A DNA stretch of 64,000 nt from Capnocytophaga sp. Lineage in GTDB: Bacteria > Bacteroidota > Bacteroidia > Flavobacteriales > Flavobacteriaceae. The stretch covers positions 99,012 through 163,011 of the forward strand of contig JAUMUT010000002.1 of the NCBI GenBank assembly GCA_030530525.1, written 5' to 3'. The number at the start of each line of letters is the position of its first letter. The first letter of the stretch is position 1. The notes under the pieces were generated by a model. It was not told where the DNA came from. It saw only the letters and a list, made by a program, of their open reading frames with translations, and searched no databases. Below, in pieces: positions 9,211 to 18,954 of this stretch. A program made the position numbers and the translations under genes.

Positions 9211-10680
9211 ATGAAAAAGAAAAATTGGTTAATCGCAGGGATATTGGCGGTAGTAACATTCCTTTTAGGGTTACTCGCCAATTCAATAATGGGAAGAAAA
9301 GTAGAAACAGAAATGATTTCTCAATCTCCTACGGCTGATTTTCAGCAATTTGAAAGCAGAAACGAAATGTGGGGCAAATACTACCCTCGTCAGTTTGATG
9401 CTTGGGAACAAACGGCAGACACTACTTTCCGTTCCAAATATATGAGTAGTGATAATGACGACCTTTTAGCTTTGCGCCCTGAAATGGTTGTTTTGTGGGC
9501 AGGTTATGCGTTTTCTAAGGAATATACAGCGCCACGAGGGCATATGTATACCATACAAGATGTTACGCAGACCCTTAGAACAGGTGCTCCTACCGATTCT
9601 ACACATTCGCCTCAACCAGGGACTTGTTGGACTTGTAAAAGCCCCGATGTACCTCGCCTAATGGAAAAAGTAGGTTTAGAAGCTTATTATAGCGCACCTT
9701 GGGACAAATGGGGAAGTGAAGTAGTAAATCCGCTTGGATGTGCTAACTGCCACGACCACAAAACAATGAATCTTACCATAACACAACCTGCTTTGGTAGA
9801 GGCATTTAACCGACAAGGAAAAGATATTTCCAAAGCTACTCACCAAGAAATGCGTACTTTGGTATGTGCCCAATGCCACGTAGAATATTATTTTAAAGGA
9901 GATAAAAAATATTTAACCTTCCCTTGGGACCAAGGAACAACAGTTGATGATATTGAAAAATATTATGACGAAGCAGGTTGGACAGATTATGTACATTCTG
10001 TAAGCCGTACGCCTATCCTTAAAGCGCAACACCCAGATTATGAAATATGGAAAATGGGTATTCACGGACAACGTGGCGTTTCTTGTGCAGATTGCCATAT
10101 GCCTTATAATACACAAGGAGGCGTGAAAGTTACTGACCACCACATTAGTAGCCCATTGCGCAACGTAAGTGCAAGTTGCCAAACCTGTCACAGACAAAGC
10201 GAAGAAGAGCTTAAAAACAATGTATATGAAAGACAAGATGTTATCTTTGGCTTACGTATAAAATTAGAAAAAGAATTAGCAAAAGTACATTTTAAAGCTA
10301 AATATCTATGGGATAATGGTGCTACCGAAGAGCAAATGAAACCTATTTTATCTTTAATCCGAAGAGCGCAATGGCGTTGGGATTTTGCTCACTCTTCTCA
10401 CGGAGCTGTTTTCCACGCTCCTATGGAAGCACAACGTATTCTTTCTGACGGAATGATTTTCGCTATGCAAGCAGAAAATGGCTTAGATGTGCTTAAAGAA
10501 AAACTTAATATAACCGCTCCTTTTGTAATGCCAGACATTAGCACTAAGGAAAAAGCTCAGAAAGTAATTGGCTTAGATATTGAGAAAGAAGAAAAAGCGA
10601 AAAAAGAGTTTCTTAAAAATATTGTTCCGAAATGGATTAAAGAAGCAAAAGAAAAAGGACTCTTAGTAACACAAAGATAA
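9211..10680 (+). CDS. nrfA: Ammonia-forming cytochrome c nitrite reductase, catalytic subunit
   Basis: NrfA reduces nitrite to ammonium with six electrons in the periplasm. The catalytic heme is held by CWTCK (139-143), the lysine-ligated site diagnostic of NrfA. Four CxxCH sites follow: CANCH 177-181, CAQCH 219-223, CADCH 292-296 and CQTCH 323-327, giving the normal five hemes. Residues 6-27 form an uncleaved anchor or signal segment. A GTG at 9208 precedes in frame, but the ATG at 9211 is preferred; this gives 489 residues. Nitrite respiration or detoxification under low oxygen is the inferred role. No nitrate reductase gene lies in the window. Confidence 0.97.
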   Translation: MKKKNWLIAGILAVVTFLLGLLANSIMGRKVETEMISQSPTADFQQFESRNEMWGKYYPRQFDAWEQTADTTFRSKYMSSDNDDLLALRPEMVVLWAGYAFSKEYTAPRGHMYTIQDVTQTLRTGAPTDSTHSPQPGTCWTCKSPDVPRLMEKVGLEAYYSAPWDKWGSEVVNPLGCANCHDHKTMNLTITQPALVEAFNRQGKDISKATHQEMRTLVCAQCHVEYYFKGDKKYLTFPWDQGTTVDDIEKYYDEAGWTDYVHSVSRTPILKAQHPDYEIWKMGIHGQRGVSCADCHMPYNTQGGVKVTDHHISSPLRNVSASCQTCHRQSEEELKNNVYERQDVIFGLRIKLEKELAKVHFKAKYLWDNGATEEQMKPILSLIRRAQWRWDFAHSSHGAVFHAPMEAQRILSDGMIFAMQAENGLDVLKEKLNITAPFVMPDISTKEKAQKVIGLDIEKEEKAKKEFLKNIVPKWIKEAKEKGLLVTQR

Positions 10681-10692
10681 ATGAATTTTCTA

Positions 10693-10723
10693 ATATAGAG
10701 ACGCACAAAATGCGTCTCTATAT
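10693..10723 (+). terminator. Perfect hairpin between nrfA and the ResB-like gene
   Basis: ATATAGAGACGCA pairs perfectly with TGCGTCTCTATAT around a five-base loop. Only a weak T tract follows, so it may act as an mRNA-stabilising or partial-termination hairpin, lowering expression of the maturation genes relative to nrfHA. Confidence 0.55.
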
Positions 10724-10770
10724 GTATAAAAACAAGCATAATTCTATAAAAAAATACAAAAAAGAACTTA

Positions 10771-11976
10771 ATGAATAATAAGCAATATCGTTATGCTATC
10801 TTTGTAGCACTTATTTCCTTGATTATTGGGCTGTTGGCTCAATATTTTTTAGGAAGTATTTCCAAGAGTTGGTTTAGTTTCCCTTATAATATTTTTGCAG
10901 GTTTTACGTTTCTTATCCTTGCTACGAGTGTTTTTTTTCTATTCAGGAAAAAAGCATTTATTCAGCATCATTCTTCTGCACCTTTTGCAATAGTTACAGT
11001 AGCTGTACTTGGTTTTCTTACCATAGGCTTAGGAAGTATAAATTTTAATCCAGCAGAAGCACCAAATTCTTTTATGGCTCGTTTTGGCTTAGATGACCTT
11101 ACCAAAACGTGGTACTTTGCTTTGGTTTTCTTTATGGCACTTACCAATTTATGGTTTTCCGTACTTAAACGTTCCGTAGTATATCAACGGAAAAATATTC
11201 CTTTTTTATTGAATCATTTTGGGTTGTGGCTCGTGATGTTTGCAGGAGTTTTAGGGCAAGGAGATATTCTTCGCCTAAAAATGAATTTGCACAAAGATAA
11301 AATAGAATGGCGGGCAACCGATGAGCAGGGTAGAGTAGTGGAACTTCCTATTGCATTGGAACTCAAAGATTTCAGTATTGATATTTATCCTAATAAATTA
11401 TTCGTTATAGATACCTTAGGAATGTCGCTTCCTAAGAGCAAGCCCATAGGTTTTATGTTGGAAAAAGAAGGCGAAAGTAGTGTTTTGTTGGATTGGAAAA
11501 TAACTCTACATCAATATTTAGAGAAAGCAATTCCAGACACCGATTCTACCTATATAAGCCATACAATGTGGGGAGCTACCAATGCTGCTTTGGTTACCGT
11601 AGAGCATCTTCCTTCTCATAAAAAAACAACCGAATGGATTTCGGCTGGTAATTTCCAATTGCCACCTCGTGCCATTGACCTTGACCCAGAGCATACCTTA
11701 GTGATGGCACCTGCTGAGGCACGCAAATTTCAGTCAGAAGTGTTGGTTTATGAACGAGAAAAAGAAACTATTCGCCAAGAGAAAATAGAAGTCAATCACC
11801 CAATAGAAGTTGCTGGCTGGCGAATATATCAAGTAAGTTACGATGAGCGTATGGGAAGATGGTCAGACCTTAGTGTAGTAGAACTCATCTCAGACCCTTG
11901 GTTACCAGTGGTTTATACAGGAATTTTTATGCTAATTATTGGCGGAATAGCCTTTTTATTTACTAATAGAAAATAA
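10771..11976 (+). CDS. ResB-like cytochrome c biogenesis protein (system II)
   Basis: The 401-residue membrane protein has four helices near the N-terminus (about 8-30, 38-58, 70-90 and 112-130), a further hydrophobic stretch at about 148-165, a large soluble domain (about 170-370) and a last helix (about 378-396). This is the layout of ResB/Ccs1, which with CcsA/ResC carries heme across the membrane and ligates it to apocytochromes. The soluble domain ends with GWRIYQVSYDERMGRWS, typical of the family. The next gene, encoding a CcsA-like protein, starts 5 bases later. The position after nrfHA suggests a dedicated maturation pair for the nitrite reductase. Confidence 0.85.
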   Translation: MNNKQYRYAIFVALISLIIGLLAQYFLGSISKSWFSFPYNIFAGFTFLILATSVFFLFRKKAFIQHHSSAPFAIVTVAVLGFLTIGLGSINFNPAEAPNSFMARFGLDDLTKTWYFALVFFMALTNLWFSVLKRSVVYQRKNIPFLLNHFGLWLVMFAGVLGQGDILRLKMNLHKDKIEWRATDEQGRVVELPIALELKDFSIDIYPNKLFVIDTLGMSLPKSKPIGFMLEKEGESSVLLDWKITLHQYLEKAIPDTDSTYISHTMWGATNAALVTVEHLPSHKKTTEWISAGNFQLPPRAIDLDPEHTLVMAPAEARKFQSEVLVYEREKETIRQEKIEVNHPIEVAGWRIYQVSYDERMGRWSDLSVVELISDPWLPVVYTGIFMLIIGGIAFLFTNRK

Positions 11977-11981
11977 ATTTT

Positions 11982-12776
11982 ATGTGGGGATATTTTAATA
12001 TAGTTACTTATCTAACCGTGTTTTTGTGGCTTATTTCAGGAACATTTATTTATACAAAAAATAATATACTTCGGCGTATAAGTTTGGGAATGAATTTGTT
12101 AGCTACATTGTGTATAGGTGTTTTTATGGTGCTTCTTTGGCGAGAATTGGAGCGTCCGCCTTTGCGTACTCTTGCCGAAACACGTCTTTGGTATGCTTTT
12201 TTTATGGGAATTATAGGCTATGCACTTTATCTTCTTTATAAATATAAATGGATATTGAGCTATTCGGCAGGAATGGGAATTGTTTTCCTTGCCATAACCT
12301 ATTTGCACCCAGATACGATGAATAAAACTCTAATGCCTGCTCTGCAAAGTGTATGGTTTATTCCGCACGTTATTGTTTATATTTTTGCTTACGCAATGCT
12401 CGGAATGGCTTCATTAACAGCTTTTTACGGAATTTATTGTTATAAAAAAGGAAAAGACACCAAGTCTATTTCTGCTCTTTGTGATCAAATTATCAATGTA
12501 GGTTACGTATTCCTTACCTTTGGGTTACTTTTTGGAGCGTTGTGGGCAAAAGAGGCTTGGGGACATTATTGGACTTGGGACCCGAAAGAAACGTGGGCAT
12601 TCATCACTTGGCTTGGCTATTTGGTGTATATTCACCATAAATATAAACATAAAGAAAAACAGCCTTTGCATAGTTTTATTATTGTAGCGGTTGCTTTTGT
12701 TTTATTGCTAATGTGTTGGTTTGGAGTGAATTATCTTCCTACGGCACAAATGAGCGTACATACCTATTCAGGATAA
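11982..12776 (+). CDS. ccsA: CcsA/ResC-like cytochrome c heme lyase subunit
   Basis: The 264-residue polytopic membrane protein carries the heme-handling tryptophan-rich motif WGHYWTWDPKETW near residues 189-201, diagnostic of the CcmC/CcmF/CcsA superfamily. Conserved histidines flank it (IPHVIVYIFAY upstream, the YIHHKYKHK segment downstream). Together with the ResB-like product it forms a system II synthetase. It lies 5 bases after the ResB-like gene. The following porin gene has its own -7 box, so the operon may stop here or read through weakly. Confidence 0.9.
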   Translation: MWGYFNIVTYLTVFLWLISGTFIYTKNNILRRISLGMNLLATLCIGVFMVLLWRELERPPLRTLAETRLWYAFFMGIIGYALYLLYKYKWILSYSAGMGIVFLAITYLHPDTMNKTLMPALQSVWFIPHVIVYIFAYAMLGMASLTAFYGIYCYKKGKDTKSISALCDQIINVGYVFLTFGLLFGALWAKEAWGHYWTWDPKETWAFITWLGYLVYIHHKYKHKEKQPLHSFIIVAVAFVLLLMCWFGVNYLPTAQMSVHTYSG

Positions 12777-12871
12777 AAACAAAATAATATTTTAACCAAA
12801 TTTTCTTTAAAAACAAATAAAAAAATCTTATATTTGTATTCTAAAAATGAAATTTAAAAAAACTAATTATA

Positions 12872-14200
12872 ATGAATAGACATTTTTTATCTCTTGCAAT
12901 GTTGGGCTTGGGAGTGGTATTTACCAATAAAGCCTTAGCCCAAGAAGAAAGGAACGAAGAGAAGAATACTTTTGAAGTTTCTGCTCAATTGCGTCCTCGT
13001 TTTGAATATCGTAACGGAGCGTATTTGCCTCTTTCCGAAGGCGAAGCACCTGCTATTTTGGTGAATAACCGAACTCGCCTGAATTTTAATTATAAAAATA
13101 CAGGAAATTACCCAATGCAGTTTTATCTTTCTTTACAAAATGTGAATATTTGGGGGCAAGCACCACAAATACAACCGACAGATAAAACAGGTGGGCTTTC
13201 TGTTTTTGAAGCGTATGCTGTTATTCCTTTGGAAAGTACGAACAAATTTTCTGCAAAAATAGGGCGACAAATGATTGTTCTTGATGATGACCGAATTTTC
13301 GGATCTTTGGATTGGCACCCAGCAGGAAGAAGCCACGATGCCGTAAATATCAATTGGAATCCTAACGAGCAATGGCAAATTCGTAGTTTCTTTGCTTATA
13401 ACCAATCTGCAACAGATGTGTTGAATGTCAATGTTCCCAGTGGGCAATATTTTACCGCAGGAGCAGGGCAAGATTACCAGCATATGGAAGCTCTTCACGC
13501 TCATTATGGCATAAATGCAAATCATCAGCTTTCTTTGTTATTTGCCAATTTGGGCTATCGTACCAATGATAGTGCCGATCAAAATATGCAAACTTTCGGG
13601 GCGCATTATGTTGGTAAAAGTAATTTATTAACTTATGGAGCTACTGCCTATATGCAAACAGGCAAAAATGCAAGTGGAGCTGATAAAAGTGCTTTCTTAC
13701 TTGCTGCCAATGTTGGCTATAAATTTTCACCAGTTTTCGGATTAACTGCTGGTGTAGATTATCTTAGCGGAAAAGCCTCTGACGATACTTCTGCCAAAGA
13801 CAAAACATTTAATCCATTTAGCGGAACAAATCATAAATTTTATGGTTTTATGGACTATTATTACGTAGGTTTTACGCCTTCTGTGGGCTTGCTTAACCCT
13901 TATCTTACAGCCAATGTTCGCGTAAATAACAAAAGTAATCTTTCGGCTACATATCATTATTTTGCTCCTGGGGCTAAGTATGAGGCTAATGGTAAAAAAC
14001 ATAGTAGTTTAGGTAGCGAAATTGATTTGGTGTATAATGTTAAATTACAACCTTTTGTAAGTTTGCAAGTAGGATATTCTACTTATTTTGTAAATGATGG
14101 TGTTAAAAGCCTTAAAAATAGAACCAATACACGCGGTTATCAAGACTGGCTTTGGTGTAGTTTGAATATTAATCCAAAATTATTTTCTGCAAAATTTTAA
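12872..14200 (+). CDS. Alginate-export-family outer membrane porin
   Basis: The 442-residue protein begins with a Sec signal peptide (1-23, ending ALA-Q) and then shows the alternating beta-barrel pattern throughout, ending with an aromatic residue (KF). RLNFNYKN, FEAYAVIPL and the KIGRQMIVLDDDRIFGSLDW block at about 129-148 match the alginate-export domain family, which in Bacteroidetes is often a general outer-membrane channel rather than an alginate exporter. A -7 box TATATTTG (12829-12836) precedes it. Its place behind nrf and the maturation genes suggests passage of nitrite, ammonium or another small solute, which is inference. A strong terminator follows. Confidence 0.75.
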   Translation: MNRHFLSLAMLGLGVVFTNKALAQEERNEEKNTFEVSAQLRPRFEYRNGAYLPLSEGEAPAILVNNRTRLNFNYKNTGNYPMQFYLSLQNVNIWGQAPQIQPTDKTGGLSVFEAYAVIPLESTNKFSAKIGRQMIVLDDDRIFGSLDWHPAGRSHDAVNINWNPNEQWQIRSFFAYNQSATDVLNVNVPSGQYFTAGAGQDYQHMEALHAHYGINANHQLSLLFANLGYRTNDSADQNMQTFGAHYVGKSNLLTYGATAYMQTGKNASGADKSAFLLAANVGYKFSPVFGLTAGVDYLSGKASDDTSAKDKTFNPFSGTNHKFYGFMDYYYVGFTPSVGLLNPYLTANVRVNNKSNLSATYHYFAPGAKYEANGKKHSSLGSEIDLVYNVKLQPFVSLQVGYSTYFVNDGVKSLKNRTNTRGYQDWLWCSLNINPKLFSAKF

Positions 14201-14216
14201 TTTATATAATAAAAAA

Positions 14217-14246
14217 AAAGCTATCCGAGTTGGGTAGCCTTTTTTA
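14217..14246 (+). terminator. Terminator after the porin gene
   Basis: AAGCTATCC and GGGTAGCCTT arms around GAGTT, with T runs; A runs on the other side make it usable by the minus-strand DedA gene as well. Confidence 0.8.
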
Positions 14247-14257
14247 TTTTTGTATGA

Positions 14258-14923
14258 TTATTTGTTTTTACCAGCGGTAAATAATTTTATAAGAACAGGG
14301 GCAGTGGTGATAATTACGATGAATAAAATTATCATTTCCAAATGTTGTTTTAGGTCAATGCCAAATTGTTCAATGAATATTTTATCCAAATAATGCCCAG
14401 CAAAAACCAATATAAAAGCCCACAAAACAGCACCTATAATATTATAGAAAAGAAATTTTGATTTTTCCATTTTTACAATTCCTGCCACAATGGGCGCAAA
14501 TGTACGAATGATGGGTAAAAATCGTGCGGCTATGATAGCCACTTTCCCGTGTTTTTCATAAAAATCGTGCGCTCGGAGAAGATATTTTTTCTTAAACAAA
14601 AACGAATCAGGACGGCTGTACAAATTAGCTCCGCTCTTTTCGCCAAACCAATACCCAACCATATTTCCTAATATCGCAACAAAAGCGATAGAACTTGCCA
14701 AAATGGTAGTGTCTAACAAATCGCTCCTCGTGCTACCGAAAGTTTCCGTTATCATTGGTACAGCATAAATACCAGAGATAAACAAAAGACTATCACCAGG
14801 TAAGAAAAAGCCTATAAATAATCCTGTTTCTGCAAAAATAATGAATAAAACTAACCAATATCCTCCTAATTTGATGTAAAATTCAGGATTTACAAGGTCT
14901 TTCCAGCTCTCAAAATGTTCCAT
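14258..14923 (-). CDS. DedA-family membrane protein
   Basis: The 221-residue protein has the DedA/VTT signature: ETGLFIGFFLPGDSLLFISG near 32-51 and the re-entrant ARFLPIIRTFAPIVAGIVKM segment near 132-151, with the conserved arginine and proline. DedA proteins are linked to proton-motive-force homeostasis and to transbilayer movement of polyprenyl phosphate or phosphatidylethanolamine; which applies here cannot be told. It is the downstream partner of the TPR gene, 21 bases after it on the minus strand, so both are probably cotranscribed. Confidence 0.88.
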   Translation of the reverse strand: MEHFESWKDLVNPEFYIKLGGYWLVLFIIFAETGLFIGFFLPGDSLLFISGIYAVPMITETFGSTRSDLLDTTILASSIAFVAILGNMVGYWFGEKSGANLYSRPDSFLFKKKYLLRAHDFYEKHGKVAIIAARFLPIIRTFAPIVAGIVKMEKSKFLFYNIIGAVLWAFILVFAGHYLDKIFIEQFGIDLKQHLEMIILFIVIITTAPVLIKLFTAGKNK

Positions 14924-14944
14924 TGTTTTCTATTTTAGTATTTT

Positions 14945-16327
14945 TTAATTTTTTTGTAATATTTTTTTTACTTCTTTATCTGAAAAAACAGCAGGATATT
15001 TTTTATCAAAATAAGCTATCCATTCAGGAGCCAATGTTATTGCCATTTTCAGGTGGTGAAGCATTTTTTCTGTATTATTAAGATAAAAATAAGCTATAGC
15101 TATTCGGTAATGCGTATTTATTTCTGCCGGATATGTATGTAATGTAACAAGAGCAACAGAAATAGCCTTTTCATATAGCTCTTTCAGCAGAAGAACATCT
15201 GTAAAATCATTTCGCATTTGTGCTGAAAATTCACCTAAATCAATGGCTTGTTCATAGGTTTGTATGGCATTGTCGTATTGTCCTACCAATGTATAAATTT
15301 CGGCACATCGGCACAAGAAAGTGGGGTCATCTCCTTCGTTAATAAGTACTTTGGATACGTATTTTACCGCTTTTTCAAAATCATTTTCTCGGGCATAATA
15401 ATCCACTAACGCAAGCCACGCTTTACTAGATTGTGGATCTTCGTGCACCGCTTTAAAATAATATTGCTCAGCCGAAGCACTTTTACCCATTTTCTCATAA
15501 CAATTTCCTATTCTTAGGTATGCGAAAGACGAAGGATCATCAAGAGTTAAAGTTATTTTGTAATTCTCAATTGCTTCTTTATATCGTTTGAGACGCTCCA
15601 AAACTTTACCTTTTTCAAAATAAGCCCCCGTGAAAGTATCATCACTAATGATGGCAAAATCAAAACAACGCAAGGCTTCTTCCAAATCATTTTGAGCAAT
15701 ATATTGTCTTCCAAGATTGTGCCACGCTACTTCACAATATGGATTTTTATTGATGTAATTCGTAAGAAAATCAATAGCTTGCGTGTGCTCTTGAAGGAAA
15801 TCATAACAATGTAATAACTGCTGTAAAGAAAAATAATCTTCGGGCGTTTCTGTCAAACACTGCTGGAAATATACTTTCGCCATTGCATAATCTTCCATAT
15901 ACATATACTCCATTGCAATGAGAGAATAAATATCACTCAAATCTTCCGTTAAAGAAGAAGCATATTTTAATAATTCAATAGCTTTATGATGATTATTTTT
16001 TTTAGAATATAAATTAGCTCTTTGTATATAAACCTCTGAGTTATAGGGTTCTAAGCTGATAACATCGTCTAAAATTTCCCCTGCTTGCGTTAGGTTGTCT
16101 TCATAAATAAACATTTCTGCTTGTAAAAGTCGTAATTCATTGGCAGAAGGGTGCTGAGACAACGATATTTCAATAGCTTGTTTTGCTTTGGCAAATTTAG
16201 CGTTCTCTAAATAATAAATGATGATATCTTCAAATTCGTATCGGTCAAAAAACAAATGTTGATTGTCTTTAAGCATTGTTTCATATTTAGAAACCACTAA
16301 AAGACGCTCTTCTTCTTTTGAAAACAT
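14945..16327 (-). CDS. Tetratricopeptide repeat protein
   Basis: The 460-residue cytoplasmic-looking protein, without signal peptide, is built of about twelve TPR units from residue 35 on; clear examples are AWHNLGRQYIAQNDLEEAL, GAYFEKGKVLERLKRYKEAI and FAYLRIGNCYEKMGKSASAE. It is a protein-interaction scaffold with no catalytic motif. A minus-strand -7 box (CAAAATTA on the plus strand, 16396-16403) precedes it. The partner and process are unknown; the link to DedA is only transcriptional. Confidence 0.85.
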   Translation of the reverse strand: MFSKEEERLLVVSKYETMLKDNQHLFFDRYEFEDIIIYYLENAKFAKAKQAIEISLSQHPSANELRLLQAEMFIYEDNLTQAGEILDDVISLEPYNSEVYIQRANLYSKKNNHHKAIELLKYASSLTEDLSDIYSLIAMEYMYMEDYAMAKVYFQQCLTETPEDYFSLQQLLHCYDFLQEHTQAIDFLTNYINKNPYCEVAWHNLGRQYIAQNDLEEALRCFDFAIISDDTFTGAYFEKGKVLERLKRYKEAIENYKITLTLDDPSSFAYLRIGNCYEKMGKSASAEQYYFKAVHEDPQSSKAWLALVDYYARENDFEKAVKYVSKVLINEGDDPTFLCRCAEIYTLVGQYDNAIQTYEQAIDLGEFSAQMRNDFTDVLLLKELYEKAISVALVTLHTYPAEINTHYRIAIAYFYLNNTEKMLHHLKMAITLAPEWIAYFDKKYPAVFSDKEVKKILQKN

Positions 16328-16497
16328 TTTTTTCTTACTTTAATAATAATAATTTAATCCGAAAAATGTGCTTTTTACACTTCATTTCAAAGGTGCAAAA
16401 TTACGGAATTTTATTTAAAGAGATTCTTAAAAAAAGAAAAGTTTTCGGCTAACTTTTAAACAATGATTAAATATTTTTTAAGAATTTCCTTAAATGA

Positions 16498-16531
16498 TAA
16501 AATAAAAAGGATTTGAAAAACTCCAAACCCT
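16498..16531 (-). terminator. Terminator after the GDPD gene
   Basis: On the minus strand AGGGTTTG (plus 16524-16531) pairs with CAAATCCT (plus 16508-16515) and is followed by a T-rich run. Confidence 0.7.
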
Positions 16532-16559
16532 TCTTATTTTATAAATAATGACTAAACAA

Positions 16560-17411
16560 TTACAAATGAACGTCCAACGGTCTATCCGTTGAAAATACCT
16601 GAATACCAAGTGCCGACCATTCTTTATAAAGATGATTTCCTTTGCTTTCGGCACGCTTGTCCAAGTTTCCAAGAGTTCCTAATATAGAAGGAATTTTTTT
16701 ACTTGCCAATTTTTCATAAAGAGATTTGTCGGAAAGTTTTATTCCTGTAAAAGCAAGTATTTTCTCTTGCGGAATGCCTGCCTCTAAGGTACGATTAAGC
16801 TCCTCTTCATTACGAATAGTAACCGAAATAAGCATTTCAGGAGCTACTTCGTGTAGTTTTTTGGCTTGTTGGGTGTTATAACTAATCAAAACTACTTGGT
16901 TTTGCATATTTTCAGCTCGGACAAGTTCGGCAACCTTTTGGTAAGATACTCCTTTTTTGAAATCCAACATCAAATAACCTTTATTTTTATAGCACCACGC
17001 CAAAACATCTTTTAATAATGGCATTTTAAACGAAGTAACATTGCCAAAATCGTCTATTAAATTTTCTTTTAACAATTCATCGGAAGTTTTTTCAATAGCC
17101 ATACCGCTACCTGTGCAAGTGCGCCCAAGTTTGTCATCGTGCATTAAAAATAATTGTCCATCGGCACTTTCAAAAATGTCAATTTCAAAACTATGAATAC
17201 CTTTTTTAGAAAGAAACTCTATTGTTTCCAAGCAATTTTCAGGATAACCTTTTATACCTTTACCCGCTCTATGAGCAGAAACAATAGTTTTTTCAGCAAA
17301 ATACATTTGATTGGTAATCTCTTTGGTTGGCTTTATTTCAGCATACTTCGGAGCATTTTTACAACCGATACTTAGCATGGTAAGGAGTGCGAAAACAAGA
17401 AATTTTTTCAT
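16560..17411 (-). CDS. Glycerophosphodiester phosphodiesterase-family lipoprotein
   Basis: The 283-residue protein starts with a lipoprotein signal (LSIGC, lipid cysteine at about residue 17). The GDPD barrel motifs follow: HRAGKGIKGYPENCLET with the catalytic His, FEIDIF with the metal-binding Glu/Asp pair, and HDDKLGRTCTGSG with the second His. Glycerophosphodiesters released from phospholipids would be cleaved to glycerol 3-phosphate and an alcohol. The residues after the lipid Cys (KNAPK) lack the acidic surface-export signal, so a periplasmic-facing location is likely. A -7 box lies at 17435-17442 on the minus strand. Confidence 0.88.
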   Translation of the reverse strand: MKKFLVFALLTMLSIGCKNAPKYAEIKPTKEITNQMYFAEKTIVSAHRAGKGIKGYPENCLETIEFLSKKGIHSFEIDIFESADGQLFLMHDDKLGRTCTGSGMAIEKTSDELLKENLIDDFGNVTSFKMPLLKDVLAWCYKNKGYLMLDFKKGVSYQKVAELVRAENMQNQVVLISYNTQQAKKLHEVAPEMLISVTIRNEEELNRTLEAGIPQEKILAFTGIKLSDKSLYEKLASKKIPSILGTLGNLDKRAESKGNHLYKEWSALGIQVFSTDRPLDVHL

Positions 17412-17610
17412 TGAAAAAGTATTTTTTGAAAGCGCAAAAATACAATTATTTTTTAGTAAAAAACAGAAAATAAAAATATTTTTATAAATATGCTTTTTAT
17501 CATTTTATTATTTTTTACATAATAAGTGAATATTTTGTTAAATTTTTACAAGTATCAAAAAAAAAATAGTAATTTAGCCAAAAATTTTCAACAACTTAAA
17601 ATGAATTTTT

Positions 17611-18897
17611 ATGTCAAACACAGCAAAATTAATAATTGACGGGAAAGAATTTGAATTTCCTGTTGTAGTAGGTAGCGAAGGCGAAAAAGCTATTGATATT
17701 AATAACTTACGCGCTCAAACAGGCTACATCACCTTAGATTCTGGGTACAAAAATACAGGAGCTTGCCAAAGTGCCATTACCTTTTTAGATGGCGAACGAG
17801 GAATTCTTCGTTATCGAGGATATAATATTGAAGATTTAGCGGAAAAAGCAAGTTTTTTGGAAGTGGCTCACTTGCTTATTTTTGGAGAACTTCCTAACGA
17901 GGCCGAACTTCAAAAATTTCAAAAAACAATCAATAAATACACGCTTGTTCACGAAGAAATGAAAACCATCTTGGACGGATTTCCAAAATCTGCCCACCCA
18001 ATGGGGGTACTTTCTTCGCTTACCAGTGCTTTAACAGCCTTTAACCCAAGTTCCGTAGATGTTTCTTGCCCTAATGATGTGTATGAAGCCATTTGTAAAG
18101 CAATAGCAAAATTCTTGGTTATCGCTACGTGGGTATATCGTAAAAGAGAAGGTTTGCCTCTTAATTATTATGATAATTCTTTGGGATATATAGAGAATTT
18201 CCTTCGGTTAATATTTGAAATTCCTACCGAAAAATATCATATCAATCCAGCTATGGTAAGTGCTTTGAACAAATTACTTATTTTGCACGGCGACCACGAA
18301 CAGAACTGTTCTACTTCTACCGTTCGCTTAGTTGGCTCTTCACACGCTGGGCTTTTTGCTACCATTTCTTCTGGGGTTTCTGCCCTTTGGGGAAGACTTC
18401 ACGGCGGAGCAAACCAAGCCGTTGTGGAAATGTTGGAAGATATTCATAAAGATGGAGGCGATGTAGAAAAATATATCCGAAAAGCAAAAGATAAAGACGA
18501 CCCATTCCGATTAATGGGCTTTGGGCATAGAGTATATAAAAACTTTGACCCTCGTGCCAAAATTATAAAACAAGCAGCCGATGAGGTTATTCATAGTTTA
18601 GGAATAGATGAACCGATTTTTGAAATTGCTAAAAAATTAGAAAAAGTAGCGTTGGAAGACGAATATTTCATCTCTAAAAAATTATATCCAAACGTGGATT
18701 TCTATTCAGGAATTATTTATCGTGCCTTTGGCTTCCATACGGAAATGTTCACTGTTATGTTTGCCGTTGGTCGTTTGCCAGGTTGGATAGCACAATGGAA
18801 AGAAATGCGACAAGGTAATGAGCCTATCGGGCGTCCAAGACAAGTATATACAGGAGCTCCGCAACGTGCTTATGTAGAGTTAAAAGACCGAAAATAA
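17611..18897 (+). CDS. gltA: Citrate synthase
   Basis: The enzyme condenses acetyl-CoA and oxaloacetate as first step of the TCA cycle. The 428-residue product has the length of the type II hexameric enzyme. Key regions are LILHGDHEQNCSTSTVR with the substrate His, GRLHGGANQAVVEML with the second His, FGHRVYKNFDPRA, and the N-terminal GYITLDSGYKNTGAC typical of NADH-sensitive forms. It is a single gene between a divergent GDPD gene and its own terminator. Confidence 0.97.
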   Translation: MSNTAKLIIDGKEFEFPVVVGSEGEKAIDINNLRAQTGYITLDSGYKNTGACQSAITFLDGERGILRYRGYNIEDLAEKASFLEVAHLLIFGELPNEAELQKFQKTINKYTLVHEEMKTILDGFPKSAHPMGVLSSLTSALTAFNPSSVDVSCPNDVYEAICKAIAKFLVIATWVYRKREGLPLNYYDNSLGYIENFLRLIFEIPTEKYHINPAMVSALNKLLILHGDHEQNCSTSTVRLVGSSHAGLFATISSGVSALWGRLHGGANQAVVEMLEDIHKDGGDVEKYIRKAKDKDDPFRLMGFGHRVYKNFDPRAKIIKQAADEVIHSLGIDEPIFEIAKKLEKVALEDEYFISKKLYPNVDFYSGIIYRAFGFHTEMFTVMFAVGRLPGWIAQWKEMRQGNEPIGRPRQVYTGAPQRAYVELKDRK

Positions 18898-18913
18898 AAT
18901 ATTTTATTCCTTT

Positions 18914-18954
18914 TAAAAAGAGATATTTTTAGTACTAAGAATATCTCTTTTTTT
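18914..18954 (+). terminator. Terminator after gltA
   Basis: AAAGAGATATT and AATATCTCTTT arms followed by T-rich sequence. Confidence 0.85.

Noticed and set aside
13123..13525. Minus-strand ORFs within the porin gene and similar antisense ORFs throughout
   Set aside because: They are shadows of well-supported genes, with unlikely amino acid composition and no upstream signals.
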